64,000 bases of DNA from Paraburkholderia sp. FT54 (GTDB lineage: Bacteria > Pseudomonadota > Gammaproteobacteria > Burkholderiales > Burkholderiaceae). The first letter of the stretch is position 1, and each line of letters starts with the position of its first letter. The notes below the pieces were generated by a model, which was given only the letters and a program-made list of their open reading frames with translations, searched no databases and was not told where the DNA came from. Where the stretch lies: positions 3,596,001 to 3,660,000 of the forward strand of contig NZ_CP134195.1 of NCBI RefSeq assembly GCF_031585635.1. The letters run 5' to 3'. The position numbers were made by a program, and so were the translations under genes. Positions 9,444 through 18,774 of this stretch are shown one piece after another.

Positions 9444-11396
9444 TTAGTCTTTCTTGACTTCCTTGAACTCGGCGTCGACCACGTCGTCCTGCTGCTGGCT
9501 CGCGCCACCAGCCGTTGCACCCGCGCCTGCCGCGCCCGCTGCCGCGGCTTCGGCACCTTGCGCAGCCTGCATGTCGGCGTACATCTTCTCGCCCATCTTC
9601 TGCGAGGCGGTGGCCACCACTTCGATCTTGGCTTCGATCGCGGCCTTGTCGCTCGAACCGCTCTTCAGCGTTTCTTCGAGGTCCTTCAGCGCGGTTTCGA
9701 TCGCTTCCTTCTCGCTGGCTTCCAGCTTGTCGCCGTATTCCGTGAGCGCCTTCTTCGTGCTGTGGACCAGCGCGTCGCCCTGGTTGCGGGCATCGGCCAG
9801 TTCACGCAGCTTGTGATCTTCTTCCGCGTTCGCTTCGGCGTCCTTCACCATTTTCTCGATTTCGGCTTCGGACAGCCCCGAGTTCGCCTTGATCGTGATG
9901 CGGTTTTCCTTGCCGGTCGCCTTGTCTTTCGCGCCGACGTGCAGAATGCCGTTCGCGTCGATGTCGAAGCTCACCTCGATCTGCGGCGTGCCGCGCGGTG
10001 CCGGCGGAATGCCTTCCAGGTTGAACTCGCCCAGCAGCTTGTTGCCGGCCGCCATTTCGCGCTCGCCCTGGAACACCTTGATCGTCACGGCGCCCTGATT
10101 GTCGTCAGCCGTCGAGTAGACCTGTGCGTGCTTGGTCGGGATCGTGGTGTTCTTGTTGATCATCTTCGTCATCACGCCGCCGAGCGTTTCGATGCCGAGC
10201 GACAGCGGGGTCACGTCGAGCAGCAGAACGTCCTTGCGGTCGCCCGACAGAACCTGGCCTTGAATCGCGGCGCCCACGGCCACGGCTTCGTCCGGGTTCA
10301 CGTCACGGCGCGGATCCTTGCCGAAGAACTCCTTGACCTTTTCCTGCACCTTCGGCATGCGGGTCATACCGCCGACCAGAATCACGTCGTCGATTTCGCC
10401 GACCTTCACGCCCGCGTCCTTGATCGCCACGCGGCACGGTTCGATCGTGCGTTCGATCAGCTCTTCAACCAGCGCTTCCAGCTTGGCGCGCGTGATTTTC
10501 AGGTTCAAGTGCTTCGGACCCGACGCGTCGGCCGTGATGTACGGCAGGTTGATTTCGGTTTGCTGGCTCGACGACAGTTCGATCTTCGCCTTTTCAGCCG
10601 ATTCCTTCAGGCGTTGCAGCGCGAGCACGTCTTTCGACAGATCGACGCCCTGTTCCTTCTTGAACTCGCCGATGATGTAATCGATGATGCGCTGGTCGAA
10701 GTCTTCACCGCCCAGGAACGTATCACCGTTCGTGGACAGCACTTCGAATTGCATTTCACCGTCGACATCGGCGATTTCGATGATCGACACGTCGAACGTA
10801 CCGCCGCCCAGGTCATACACCGCGATCTTGCGGTCGCCCTTTTCGGCCTTGTCCAGACCGAATGCCAGAGCGGCTGCGGTCGGCTCGTTGATGATGCGCT
10901 TCACTTCCAGACCGGCGATGCGGCCTGCGTCTTTGGTCGCCTGGCGCTGGCTGTCGTTGAAGTACGCGGGAACCGTGATCACGGCTTCCGTGACCGGCTC
11001 GCCGAGGTAATCTTCAGCGGTCTTCTTCATCTTGCGCAGCACTTCCGCGGAGATTTGCGGCGGCGCGAGCTTCTGATCGCGCACTTCGACCCATGCGTCG
11101 CCGTTATCGGCTTTCATGATCTTGTACGGCATCAGGGCGATGTCCTTCTGCACTTCTTTTTCTTCGAAGCGGCGGCCGATCAGGCGCTTGACTGCGTACA
11201 GCGTGTTCTTCGGGTTCGTGACCGACTGACGCTTCGCGGGCGCGCCGACGAGAATCTCGCCGTCTTCCATGTACGCGATGATCGACGGCGTGGTGCGCGC
11301 GCCTTCCGAATTCTCGATCACCTTGACCGAATTGCCTTCCATGATCGCCACGCACGAGTTGGTCGTGCCGAGGTCGATGCCGATGATTTTGCCCAT
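9444..11396 (-). CDS. dnaK: molecular chaperone DnaK (Hsp70)
   Basis: A 650-residue Hsp70. The start at 11396 ([19 protein letters not shown]) is the family start; a longer in-frame ORF reaches 11474 but adds 26 unrelated residues. The phosphate-binding loop DLGTTNS, the [20 protein letters not shown] segment, the interdomain linker ([18 protein letters not shown]) and a Gly/Ala/Gln-rich tail ending [14 protein letters not shown] are all present. It binds exposed hydrophobic segments of clients with DnaJ and GrpE. A sigma-32-like promoter lies about 95 bp upstream. Confidence 0.98.
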   Translation of the reverse strand: MGKIIGIDLGTTNSCVAIMEGNSVKVIENSEGARTTPSIIAYMEDGEILVGAPAKRQSVTNPKNTLYAVKRLIGRRFEEKEVQKDIALMPYKIMKADNGDAWVEVRDQKLAPPQISAEVLRKMKKTAEDYLGEPVTEAVITVPAYFNDSQRQATKDAGRIAGLEVKRIINEPTAAALAFGLDKAEKGDRKIAVYDLGGGTFDVSIIEIADVDGEMQFEVLSTNGDTFLGGEDFDQRIIDYIIGEFKKEQGVDLSKDVLALQRLKESAEKAKIELSSSQQTEINLPYITADASGPKHLNLKITRAKLEALVEELIERTIEPCRVAIKDAGVKVGEIDDVILVGGMTRMPKVQEKVKEFFGKDPRRDVNPDEAVAVGAAIQGQVLSGDRKDVLLLDVTPLSLGIETLGGVMTKMINKNTTIPTKHAQVYSTADDNQGAVTIKVFQGEREMAAGNKLLGEFNLEGIPPAPRGTPQIEVSFDIDANGILHVGAKDKATGKENRITIKANSGLSEAEIEKMVKDAEANAEEDHKLRELADARNQGDALVHSTKKALTEYGDKLEASEKEAIETALKDLEETLKSGSSDKAAIEAKIEVVATASQKMGEKMYADMQAAQGAEAAAAGAAGAGATAGGASQQQDDVVDAEFKEVKKD

Positions 11397-11490
11397 TTTT
11401 ACTAATCTCCTAACTTTGATCGCTGCGGGAAGCGCCCTGTTTGCCCTGCTGGCGGTAAGGCGATCCGCTCTCAATTCCTACCTGCACTCA

Positions 11491-11518
11491 ACATAAGTGC
11501 GTCCGCATCGTTTTCAAG
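11491..11518 (-). promoter_or_regulatory. sigma-32-type heat-shock promoter of dnaK
   Basis: On the minus strand a perfect -35 box CTTGAAA (11518-11512) is followed after about 13 bases by a -10-like CACTTATGT (11499-11491); the family consensus is CTTGAAA-N13-CCCCATNT. The -10 match is only partial. An 8-bp inverted repeat (CCGCATCG at 11503-11510, CGATGCGG at 11529-11536) overlaps the promoter. Confidence 0.6.
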
Positions 11519-11549
11519 ACCTTTTTTGCGATGCGGTCTTTAATTTTTT

Positions 11550-11853
11550 TCAATCGAGCGAACTTTTGCCCAAATTTGTTCCACTAGCCTGCGCGTCGCT
11601 CGCGGTGTCAGCCGCGTTCGCCGCATTGCCCGTCGGGATCTTCTCCCGTGCGGTTGCGACCGCGGCCCGGAACTGCCCGAGGCCGTGTCAGCCGATTGCC
11701 CGGCCGAGCCGGTTGCCGCGGTAAAAGAAGAACCATGCGGGCACGCCGTGCAGCATGAAGCGCCCGCCCAGTTCGCGATACTCGGGTGGCGTCGACGGGA
11801 AGGTTGGCCATGGCACGGCCTGCCCAATGAAACGGCTTACCGAGCCTCGGCGC
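11550..11853 (-). pseudogene. decayed thioredoxin-fold-like gene fragment between grpE and dnaK
   Basis: In one minus-strand frame running off the end of grpE there is a protein-like stretch: a GTG at 11816, then PPEYRELGGRF and HGVPAWFFFYRGNRLGRAIG, an in-frame TGA at 11690-11688, and then HGLGQFRAAVATAREKIP up to a TGA at 11552-11550. Read through the first stop, this resembles the C-terminal half of a thioredoxin-like protein (the Pro after GV corresponds to the cis-Pro strand). No CxxC half is seen, so a 5' deletion plus a nonsense change is the simplest reading. A Trp codon (TGG) at the stop would restore GRAIGWHGL. The call is inferred; other minus-strand ORFs here look like shadows. 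Confidence 0.45.
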
Positions 11854-12438
11854 TTACTTCGGAGCAGCGACGGTCACGAGTGCCGGACGCAACACGCGAT
11901 CGGCGATCACGAAGCCCTTTTGCAGCACGGCGACCACGGTGTTCGGCTCCTGCTCGGCCGGCACCATGGAAATGGCCTGATGGCGGTGCGGGTCGAACTT
12001 CTCGCCAATCGGATTCAGGGCGACGACGCGGCCCTTTTCCAGCGCGCCGGTGAGCTGGCGCAGCGTGAGCTCGACGCCTTCGCGCACCTTCTGCAGATCG
12101 TCGGACGAGTGGGCGACGGCGGCCTCGAGGCTGTCGATCACCGGCAGCAGATGCTCGGCGAAGCTCTCGATCGCAAACTTGTGCGCCTTGGCGACGTCTT
12201 CCTGAGCGCGACGGCGAACGTTTTCGGTTTCAGCCTTGGCCCGCAGGAAGCTTTCCTGCAACTCGGCGATCTTCGCCTGAGCTTCAGCCAATGCCGCTTG
12301 CTCTGCGCTCGCCGGCGAGTCGGTCGCGGCATTTGCGGCCGCTTCCTGCTGAGGTGCCGCGGCCTCGGCGGCCTGGCGCTCGGTTTCGTCGGCGGGCGTG
12401 GGATTCTGGCTCGTCGGGTTCTCTTGCGTGTTTTCCAT
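11854..12438 (-). CDS. grpE: nucleotide exchange factor GrpE
   Basis: A 194-residue GrpE. The start at 12438 ([18 protein letters not shown]) is preferred over the longer ORF because it matches the acidic, disordered family N-terminus. A long coiled coil follows ([20 protein letters not shown]), then the family signature region [20 protein letters not shown] and the C-terminal beta domain. It releases ADP from DnaK. It is transcribed toward dnaK and is preceded by a strong sigma-32-like promoter. Confidence 0.96.
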   Translation of the reverse strand: MENTQENPTSQNPTPADETERQAAEAAAPQQEAAANAATDSPASAEQAALAEAQAKIAELQESFLRAKAETENVRRRAQEDVAKAHKFAIESFAEHLLPVIDSLEAAVAHSSDDLQKVREGVELTLRQLTGALEKGRVVALNPIGEKFDPHRHQAISMVPAEQEPNTVVAVLQKGFVIADRVLRPALVTVAAPK

Positions 12439-12560
12439 GTCGCTGAAAGTCGTTAAAAGGTAAAAGCCAAACGGTGGCGGCAGCGCATCAAACCTGGCGC
12501 GGTTTGTGCGTTGCAAAATCGCGACAGACAACTTCGCGAATCACCGCAAATCAGAACGGC

Positions 12561-12588
12561 AGATGAGGCCGGAAACAACCATTTCAAG
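12561..12588 (-). promoter_or_regulatory. sigma-32-type heat-shock promoter of grpE
   Basis: On the minus strand the sequence reads CTTGAAA (12588-12582), 13 bases, then CCTCATCT (12568-12561). This matches the sigma-32 consensus CTTGAAA-N13-CCCCATNT at all seven -35 positions and all but one of the defined -10 positions. The predicted start point is about 115 bases before the grpE start codon. It is the only clear signal in the 378-bp gap between grpE and the small gene at 12817. Confidence 0.75.
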
Positions 12589-12816
12589 CGGTTCTTCCCG
12601 ATCTTTTCCCACCACGGACGCGCGGCGGCAATGCCCGGTTACAACCATTTTTGCTGCGCAATCAGATTGAGATTGAGTGCTGCAGACAAGTGGCCTATGC
12701 TCCACTTAAATATCGGAAAAGACGCGTTAACCCTAATCTGACGCAATCCTTTCCGACACATTGCAATTTCCAACCGATTCGCCCGTCTTTATCCTGAACC
12801 ATCCGAGGGGAGTACC

Positions 12817-12978
12817 GTGAAACTGACCTTTGCAATCTCGGTGGTCGCATTGGTTCTGATTGCGGGCACCACGACCATCTGCATGTCCGGGGCTGTCAAC
12901 GACCACACTACCGAATACGGTGGCGTGCACGCGACCATGGAACAGCTGTTCAACCCCCACCTGAAAGTTTGTCGATAG
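12817..12978 (+). CDS. small membrane-anchored or secreted protein, 53 residues
   Basis: A short ORF with a GTG start a few bases after a strong Shine-Dalgarno run (GAGGGGAG). The product has a single hydrophobic segment at about residues 4-18 (TFAISVVALVLIAG), two Cys (residues 22 and 52) and a polar tail containing EYGGVHATMEQLFNPH. It could be an inner-membrane microprotein or be exported through a signal peptide. Its last 29 bases overlap the convergent hslR gene. I do not recognise a family. Confidence 0.5.
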   Translation: MKLTFAISVVALVLIAGTTTICMSGAVNDHTTEYGGVHATMEQLFNPHLKVCR

Positions 12979-13357
12979 TGCGCCTGTCGCGTTTCGTCGG
13001 TCGGCCGTGCAACGCGGCCGCCGGTTCGCGATACGTCTTGCGCCGCTCCTGTTCGACCTGCCGCTTCACCCTGCTCTCTTCAGTTTCCGCGTAAAGCGTC
13101 TGCGCGACGCTCGCCGGGCCGCGCACGTCGCACACGCCGAGCACTTCCACCTGCCACACAATCCGCTCGATCTCGATTTCGACCAGGTCGCCGACCCGCA
13201 CGTCTTTCGCCGGCTTGACGCTAGCGCCGCCAATCCGCACATGGGCTTTTTCGACGGCGTCCGCGGCAAGCGAACGCGTCTTGAAGAAGCGCGCCGCCCA
13301 AAGCCATTTGTCGATGCGCAGCTTCGCGCCCGCTTCGGTTGAAATCCTGTAATTCAT
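12950..13357 (-). CDS. hslR: ribosome-associated heat shock protein Hsp15 (S4 domain)
   Basis: A 135-residue RNA-binding protein. The S4 domain occupies the N-terminal part (KLRIDKWLWAARFFKTRSLA through VKPAKDVRVGDLVEIEI) and is followed by a basic C-terminal tail (RRKTYREPAAALHGRPTKRDRR). Hsp15 binds stalled 50S subunits that still carry nascent chains. The start MNYRISTEAG at 13357 is chosen over the upstream ORF extension because the extension is not S4-like. It lies 8 bp after hemH and is probably co-transcribed with it. Confidence 0.9.
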   Translation of the reverse strand: MNYRISTEAGAKLRIDKWLWAARFFKTRSLAADAVEKAHVRIGGASVKPAKDVRVGDLVEIEIERIVWQVEVLGVCDVRGPASVAQTLYAETEESRVKRQVEQERRKTYREPAAALHGRPTKRDRRTIDKLSGGG

Positions 13358-13365
13358 GAGCCCGC

Positions 13366-14436
13366 TCAAGCTCCTGTTGTGTGCGGCACGGGCAGCGTCT
13401 GCACCGGCCAGCCCTGCAGATTCTGCGCGACGATTTCGCCCAGCGCGGCAATCCACGCCTGCGAGGCGTTCACGCACGGAATCCGATGGAAATCCTTGCC
13501 GCCTGCGTGGAGGAATTCGTCACGCACTTCCATGCCAATTTCCTCAATGGTTTCAAGGCAATCGGCGGTGAAGCCCGGACAGAACACGTCGGCGCGCCGC
13601 ACGCCCGCCGCGCCCAGTTCTTTCAACGTAGGCGCCGTGTACGGCTGCAGCCACTCCGCCTTGCCGAAACGTGACTGGAACGTGATGCGGCATTCCACCT
13701 GCGTCAGTTCGAGCGCCTGCATCAGCGCCGCGCCGGTTTGCTGGCATTGCTCGTGGTACGGGTCGCCGAGGTCCAGCGTGCGCTTGGGCACGCCGTGAAA
13801 ACTCAGCACCAGCTTGTCGCCTGCGGCAAAGTCCGGCCGGCCGTGCTGATGCCAATAGTGATGAACCTGCGCGGCGAGCGCCGCAATGTAGGCAGGATGG
13901 TCGGCGTACTGGCGCACCGTGCGGATTTCCGGCTGATTGCGCATGCGCTTGAGGGCCGAAAAGGCGTCGTCGAACGCGGTGGCGGTGGTCGACGACGAAT
14001 ACTGCGGATACATAGGCATCAGCAACACGCGCTCGGCGCCCGCCAGCTTGAGCTGGTTCAGCATGGCCGGAATGCCCGGCGTGCCATAGCGCATTGCGTA
14101 ATCGACGAGCACCGTGTAGTCGTTCAATTGCAGCAGATGGCGCAAGCCTTCCACCTGCTTCTCCGTATGGACGCGCAGCGGCGAGCCTTCGGGCATCCAC
14201 ACCGCGGCGTACTTCTTGGCCGAGGCGACGCCCCGGAACGGCAATATCAGCACGCGCAGGATGATCTGCCAGAGCAGCGCGGGAATTTCGACCACGCGCG
14301 GATCGGAAAGAAACTGCGCCAGATAGCGGCGGACCGCACGCGGCGTCGGCGCGTCGGGTGTGCCGAGATTGATCAGCAGCACGGCGACACGGTGTGACGT
14401 GGCGTTTTGTGAAGGCCGCTCGAGGTCGAAGCGCAT
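13366..14436 (-). CDS. hemH: ferrochelatase
   Basis: A 356-residue ferrochelatase, which inserts Fe2+ into protoporphyrin IX as the last step of protoheme synthesis. Visible motifs are [20 protein letters not shown] near the N-terminus, [15 protein letters not shown] (substrate pocket), [21 protein letters not shown] with the catalytic His, and [20 protein letters not shown] with the conserved Glu. Length and motifs are normal. It is followed closely by hslR; heme supply fits the catalase and cytochrome b561 genes found elsewhere in the window. Confidence 0.96.
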   Translation of the reverse strand: MRFDLERPSQNATSHRVAVLLINLGTPDAPTPRAVRRYLAQFLSDPRVVEIPALLWQIILRVLILPFRGVASAKKYAAVWMPEGSPLRVHTEKQVEGLRHLLQLNDYTVLVDYAMRYGTPGIPAMLNQLKLAGAERVLLMPMYPQYSSSTTATAFDDAFSALKRMRNQPEIRTVRQYADHPAYIAALAAQVHHYWHQHGRPDFAAGDKLVLSFHGVPKRTLDLGDPYHEQCQQTGAALMQALELTQVECRITFQSRFGKAEWLQPYTAPTLKELGAAGVRRADVFCPGFTADCLETIEEIGMEVRDEFLHAGGKDFHRIPCVNASQAWIAALGEIVAQNLQGWPVQTLPVPHTTGA

Positions 14437-14616
14437 AGGCAGCAGAAGTAACCGGGTTGGCGGAGAGTCGATTCAGGTGGGAATCATTATAGCGGCGACG
14501 TTCATGCACCGGTCCGCCGGACACCCCTGGCCATTCGGCCAATTGGCAAGCCGCGCGCGGTCGCGCATTATTTGCGGCAGGAGCGCACGCAAGCGCTGCC
14601 AGGAATCGACGCTTGC

Positions 14617-15636
14617 TTATTGCTGGCTGAGCGTCAGGGAAAGCAGCCGCGCGGTGATGTCCACAATCGGAATCACGCGGTTGTAGGCCATGCGGGTCGG
14701 TCCGATCACGCCCAGCGTGCCGACGATCTTGCCGTTCACCTCGTACGGCGCGGTGACCACGCTCATTTCCTCGATCGGTACGAGATTCGACTCGCCGCCA
14801 ATGAAAATCTGCACGCCCGCCGCGTGACTCGACACGTCGAGCAATTGAAGGAGACTGGTCTTTTGGTCGAACACATCGAACAGCTTGCGCAAGCGCGCCA
14901 TGTCCGACGAAAGGTCGGCGACTTCGAGCAGGTTGCGCTCGCCGGAAATCAGCACGGTTTCGCCCGTGTCGGATTCGTCCGTGCTGGCCGTGACGGCGGC
15001 GTGCATCAGCGTGGTCATGTCGCCGCGCAGTTCGTCGATTTCTTCGCGCAGGCGGCGGCGCACGTCGTCGAACGAAAGACCCGCGAAGTGCGCGTTGATG
15101 TAGTTGGACGCTTCGACCAGCTGCGACGGCGAGAAATCGCGCTGGGTCGCCATGATGCGGTTCTGCACGTCGCCCTCCGGCGTGACGATGATCAGCAGAA
15201 TGCGCTTGTCGGACAAACGCATGAACTCGATCTGCTTGAACACGTGGCTGCGCCGCGGCGTGAGCACCACGCCGGCGAACTGCGACAAATTGGAGAGCAC
15301 GCTGGCCGCCGCGGCAACAATTTTCTGCGGCTCGCCCGCCTGCAGCGTAGTCTTGACGGTGCGCGTCACCGCTTCTTCGTCAGCGGCGGACTCCACCGTC
15401 AGCATGGTGTCCACGAACAGGCGGTAGCCGCGCGGCGTGGGAATGCGGCCCGCCGAAGTATGCGGGCTGATCACGAGCCCCAGGTCCTCGAGGTCGGACA
15501 TCACGTTGCGGATCGTTGCGGGACTCAGTTCGAGGCCCGAATAGCGCGACAACGTGCGCGAGCCGACCGGCTGACCTTCGGCGATGTAGCGCTCGATCAG
15601 CGTTTTGAGGAGGGTTTGTGCGCGAGGATCTAGCAT
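14617..15636 (-). CDS. hrcA: heat-inducible transcription repressor HrcA
   Basis: A 339-residue winged-helix repressor. The start at 15636 ([20 protein letters not shown]) is the family start; the ORF runs 65 codons further but that part is not conserved-looking. The DNA-binding domain includes [21 protein letters not shown] followed by [10 protein letters not shown], then a GAF-like region. HrcA represses groE-type operons by binding CIRCE operators. No CIRCE inverted repeat was found near grpE or dnaK in this window, so its targets probably lie elsewhere. Confidence 0.95.
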   Translation of the reverse strand: MLDPRAQTLLKTLIERYIAEGQPVGSRTLSRYSGLELSPATIRNVMSDLEDLGLVISPHTSAGRIPTPRGYRLFVDTMLTVESAADEEAVTRTVKTTLQAGEPQKIVAAAASVLSNLSQFAGVVLTPRRSHVFKQIEFMRLSDKRILLIIVTPEGDVQNRIMATQRDFSPSQLVEASNYINAHFAGLSFDDVRRRLREEIDELRGDMTTLMHAAVTASTDESDTGETVLISGERNLLEVADLSSDMARLRKLFDVFDQKTSLLQLLDVSSHAAGVQIFIGGESNLVPIEEMSVVTAPYEVNGKIVGTLGVIGPTRMAYNRVIPIVDITARLLSLTLSQQ

Positions 15637-15954
15637 GACGGCAAATTTTAGCTCAATGGCACGACTACCGCGAGCGCTAGGGGCGCCCATCCCGGACGAA
15701 CGCGCCGCCGTTTGGCCTGCTGGCGCGTTGCCTTCGGTCCGGCACACTAGCCGGCGTTCCGCCCGGCGCGTCACCGGCCGCCTTCTGGGCGGCCCGGCTG
15801 CCGGCACCCCGCCGCACTTTAACCGGCGCACATGTCATCAAGGCTTCACCATTCTATCGATAATCGCAAGATGCGCTCACAGCCCGCGCGCGCCGGCCCG
15901 CCACCGGGTCTGTCTACGGTTCTTTTCAGGCCCTACCTATGGTGTAATGCCGGC

Positions 15955-16857
15955 ATGCAAGTGACCAGCCAGTTCAAGACCGTCGCGCTCGTCGGGCGCA
16001 ACAATACGCCGGGCATCGCCGAGCCGTTGACCGCGCTCGCCTCGTGCATCGCGAAGCGCGGCTTCGAGGTCGTGTTCGAAGCCGACACCGCCGCCGAGAT
16101 CGGTGTGACCGACTATCCTGCGCTGCGTCCCGCCGAGATCGGCGCGCGCGCCGACGTTGCGGTCGTGCTGGGCGGCGACGGCACCATGCTCGGCATCGGC
16201 CGCCAGCTCGCGCCGTACCGCACGCCGCTGATCGGTATCAACCATGGGCGGCTCGGTTTCATTACCGACATTCCGATCTCCGACATGCGCGAAATCGTGC
16301 CGCAAATGCTATCCGGCAATTTCGAGCGCGAAGAACGCGTGCTGCTCGAAGCGCGCATCATGCGCGGCGGCAATCCGATCTATCACGCGCTGGCCTTCAA
16401 CGACGTGGTGGTCAACCGCAGCGGCTTCTCGGGCATGGCGGAACTGCATGTCTCGGTGGACGGCCGCTTCATGTACAACCAGCGCTCGGACGGTCTGATC
16501 GTGGCTACGCCCACCGGCTCGACCGCTTACGCGCTGTCGTCGCAAGGGCCGATACTGCATCCGCAATTGCAGGGCATCGTGCTGGTGCCGATCGCGCCGC
16601 ACGCGCTGTCGAACCGGCCGATCGTGCTGCCGGACGACTCGAAAGTGAGCATCCAGATCGTCTCGGGGCGCGAAGTGAACGTCAATTTCGACATGCAGTC
16701 GTTCACCTCGCTCGAACTGAGCGACACGATCGAAGTGCGCCGCTCGCGTCATACGGTGCCGATGCTGCATCCCGTCGGTTACAGCTACTTCGCCACGCTA
16801 CGCAAAAAGCTGCACTGGAACGAATACCCGTCGCACGAAGAAGACCCCAAACCCTGA
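15955..16857 (+). CDS. nadK: NAD kinase
   Basis: A 300-residue ATP/NAD kinase that makes NADP+. The Gly-rich [11 protein letters not shown] motif, with the catalytic Asp, and the [10 protein letters not shown] motif are both present, as is [22 protein letters not shown] 15955 ([15 protein letters not shown]) is chosen over the 41-codon upstream extension because it matches the family N-terminus. The gene is divergent from hrcA and precedes recN by 71 bp. Confidence 0.95.
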   Translation: MQVTSQFKTVALVGRNNTPGIAEPLTALASCIAKRGFEVVFEADTAAEIGVTDYPALRPAEIGARADVAVVLGGDGTMLGIGRQLAPYRTPLIGINHGRLGFITDIPISDMREIVPQMLSGNFEREERVLLEARIMRGGNPIYHALAFNDVVVNRSGFSGMAELHVSVDGRFMYNQRSDGLIVATPTGSTAYALSSQGPILHPQLQGIVLVPIAPHALSNRPIVLPDDSKVSIQIVSGREVNVNFDMQSFTSLELSDTIEVRRSRHTVPMLHPVGYSYFATLRKKLHWNEYPSHEEDPKP

Positions 16858-16928
16858 GCGGCACGAACACCGGAACGCGAACGCCGCCGCTGCCGAAACC
16901 CGAACATCAAGCTCACCAGACGACCTCC

Positions 16929-18599
16929 ATGCTTCGCCACCTCTCGATACGCGACTTCGTCATCGTCGCCGCGCTCGATCTCGAATTCGACAGCGGCTTT
17001 ACTGTTTTCTCCGGCGAAACCGGCGCCGGCAAGTCGATCCTGATCGATGCGCTGGCGCTAGCGCTCGGCGCCCGTGCCGATGCGAACGTCGTGCGCACCG
17101 GCGAAAGCCGCGCCGACATCACCGCGGAGTTCGAGACCCATGCGCAGGTCGAGCAATGGCTCGACGAGCAGGCGCTCGGCACGACCGGCGACGACGGCCA
17201 TCACGAAGGCACGGTAATGCTGCGGCGAGTGGTGGACGCGAACGGCCGCTCGCGGGCCTTCATCAACGGCACCGCCGCGACGCTCGCGCAGTTGCGCGAG
17301 GTCGGCGAAATGCTGGTGGACATTCATGGTCAGCACGCGCACCAATTGCTGATGCGCCCCGACGCGCAACGCGAACTGTTCGACACTCACGCGGGCCTGT
17401 CGGACACTGCGGCAACCGTCACGCGGGCGTGGCGCGCGTGGCGCGAGAAGGTTCAGGCGGTCGAGCACGCGCAAACGCGTGACCGCGAGTTGCAACTGGA
17501 GCGCGAACGCCTCGCCTGGCAGCTCACTGAACTGGACAAGCTCGCGCCGCAGCCGGGCGAGTGGGAAGAGGTCAACGCCGAGCATCGGCGGCTGTCGCAT
17601 TCGGCCAATCTGATCGACGGCGTGCAAGGCGCGCTCGGCGCACTGTCCGAATCGGACGAGGCGATGATCACGCATCTGTCCTCAATCGTCTCGAAGGTGC
17701 GCGATCTGGCGGAAATCGATCCGGCCTTGAACGACGTGCTGGCCGCGCTCGAGCCGGCCGAAATCCAGCTACAGGAAGCGGCTTATTCGCTGAGTCATTA
17801 CGCGCAAAAGCTCGAACTCGATCCGGACCGGCTGGCGCAAGTCGAAAAGCGTCTCGACGCGTTGCATTCCGCCGCGCGCAAATTCCGTCTGCAGCCGGAA
17901 ACGCTGCCTGAGGAACACGAGGCGCGTCGCGCGCAACTAGCCGCGCTCGACGCGGCCGCGGACCTCGACAGCCTGCACGCAGCCGAAGCCAAGGCCAAAG
18001 AAGTTTTCCTGACCGAAGCGAAGAAACTCTCGAAGGCGCGCGCCAAGGCCGGCAAGGCGCTGGCCGCGGCGGTCACCACGGGCATGCAGGAACTGTCGAT
18101 GAAAGGCGGCAGCTTCGAAGTCGCGCTGGTGCCGCTGCCCGAAGGTGGCGCGCATGGGCTCGAACAGGTCGAGTTCCGCGTCGCCGGTCATGCCGGCGTG
18201 CCGCTGCGGCCGCTCGCGAAGGTCGCCTCCGGCGGTGAGCTGGCGCGGATCAGCCTCGCGCTCGCCGTGATCGCCAGCGCCGCCAGCCCCACCCCCACGC
18301 TGATCTTCGACGAAGTGGACACGGGCATTGGCGGCGGCGTCGCCGAAGTGGTCGGGCGGCTTTTGCATCAGCTTGGGCAACAGCGCCAGGTGCTATGCGT
18401 GACGCACTTGCCGCAAGTTGCCGCGCGCGGTGACCATCATTTCCAGGTGGCGAAGGCGGGCAACGGTCAAGGCGGCACGGTCAGCAGCGTGACCTCGCTC
18501 GACAAGGCGAGCCGCGTGGAAGAAGTCGCGCGGATGCTCGGCGGGTTGGAGATCACGCCGACCACGCGCAAGCATGCGAAGGAAATGCTGGCGGCGTAG
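16929..18599 (+). CDS. recN: DNA repair protein RecN
   Basis: A 556-residue SMC-like ATPase of double-strand-break repair. The N-terminal Walker A is GETGAGKSILIDALALALG at about residues 28-46. A long coiled-coil middle follows (for example RDRELQLERERLAWQLTELD), then the ABC signature SGGELARISLALAV and Walker B TLIFDEVDTGIGGG close to the C-terminus. RecN is usually SOS-regulated, but I see no convincing LexA box in the short gap after nadK. Confidence 0.96.
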   Translation: MLRHLSIRDFVIVAALDLEFDSGFTVFSGETGAGKSILIDALALALGARADANVVRTGESRADITAEFETHAQVEQWLDEQALGTTGDDGHHEGTVMLRRVVDANGRSRAFINGTAATLAQLREVGEMLVDIHGQHAHQLLMRPDAQRELFDTHAGLSDTAATVTRAWRAWREKVQAVEHAQTRDRELQLERERLAWQLTELDKLAPQPGEWEEVNAEHRRLSHSANLIDGVQGALGALSESDEAMITHLSSIVSKVRDLAEIDPALNDVLAALEPAEIQLQEAAYSLSHYAQKLELDPDRLAQVEKRLDALHSAARKFRLQPETLPEEHEARRAQLAALDAAADLDSLHAAEAKAKEVFLTEAKKLSKARAKAGKALAAAVTTGMQELSMKGGSFEVALVPLPEGGAHGLEQVEFRVAGHAGVPLRPLAKVASGGELARISLALAVIASAASPTPTLIFDEVDTGIGGGVAEVVGRLLHQLGQQRQVLCVTHLPQVAARGDHHFQVAKAGNGQGGTVSSVTSLDKASRVEEVARMLGGLEITPTTRKHAKEMLAA

Positions 18600-18719
18600 T
18601 TGTTCGCTGGCTCGGGATGCCCTCGCCATCCGCGACTAGCGAGCGGAGCACTGGCGGCGACGGACGATGGCTCAGGGTGACTCGCCCGCCTGCAGAGTGA
18701 AGGCCGCGACCTCGCTGAC

Positions 18720-18740
18720 GCCGGCGCTCAAAGCGCCGGC
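18720..18740. terminator. hairpin between convergent recN and glnE
   Basis: A perfect 9-bp GC stem (GCCGGCGCT / AGCGCCGGC) with a 3-nt loop sits in the 175-bp convergent gap. It lacks a T-run on either side, so it may be a 3'-end stabiliser or a weak bidirectional terminator. Nothing else is seen in the gap. Confidence 0.4.
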
Positions 18741-18774
18741 AGACAGACTCCGCGCGAGAAACCCTCGCGCGCAT

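Noticed and set aside
9558..11405. 615-codon plus-strand ORF opposite dnaK
   Set aside because: Shadow of dnaK; no ribosome site and no domain, and DnaK is unambiguous.
12660..12690. CIRCE operator for HrcA upstream of grpE
   Set aside because: An AGCACTC half-site is present but no GAGTGCT partner at the 9-base spacing; the same is true of the single GAGTGC near dnaK.
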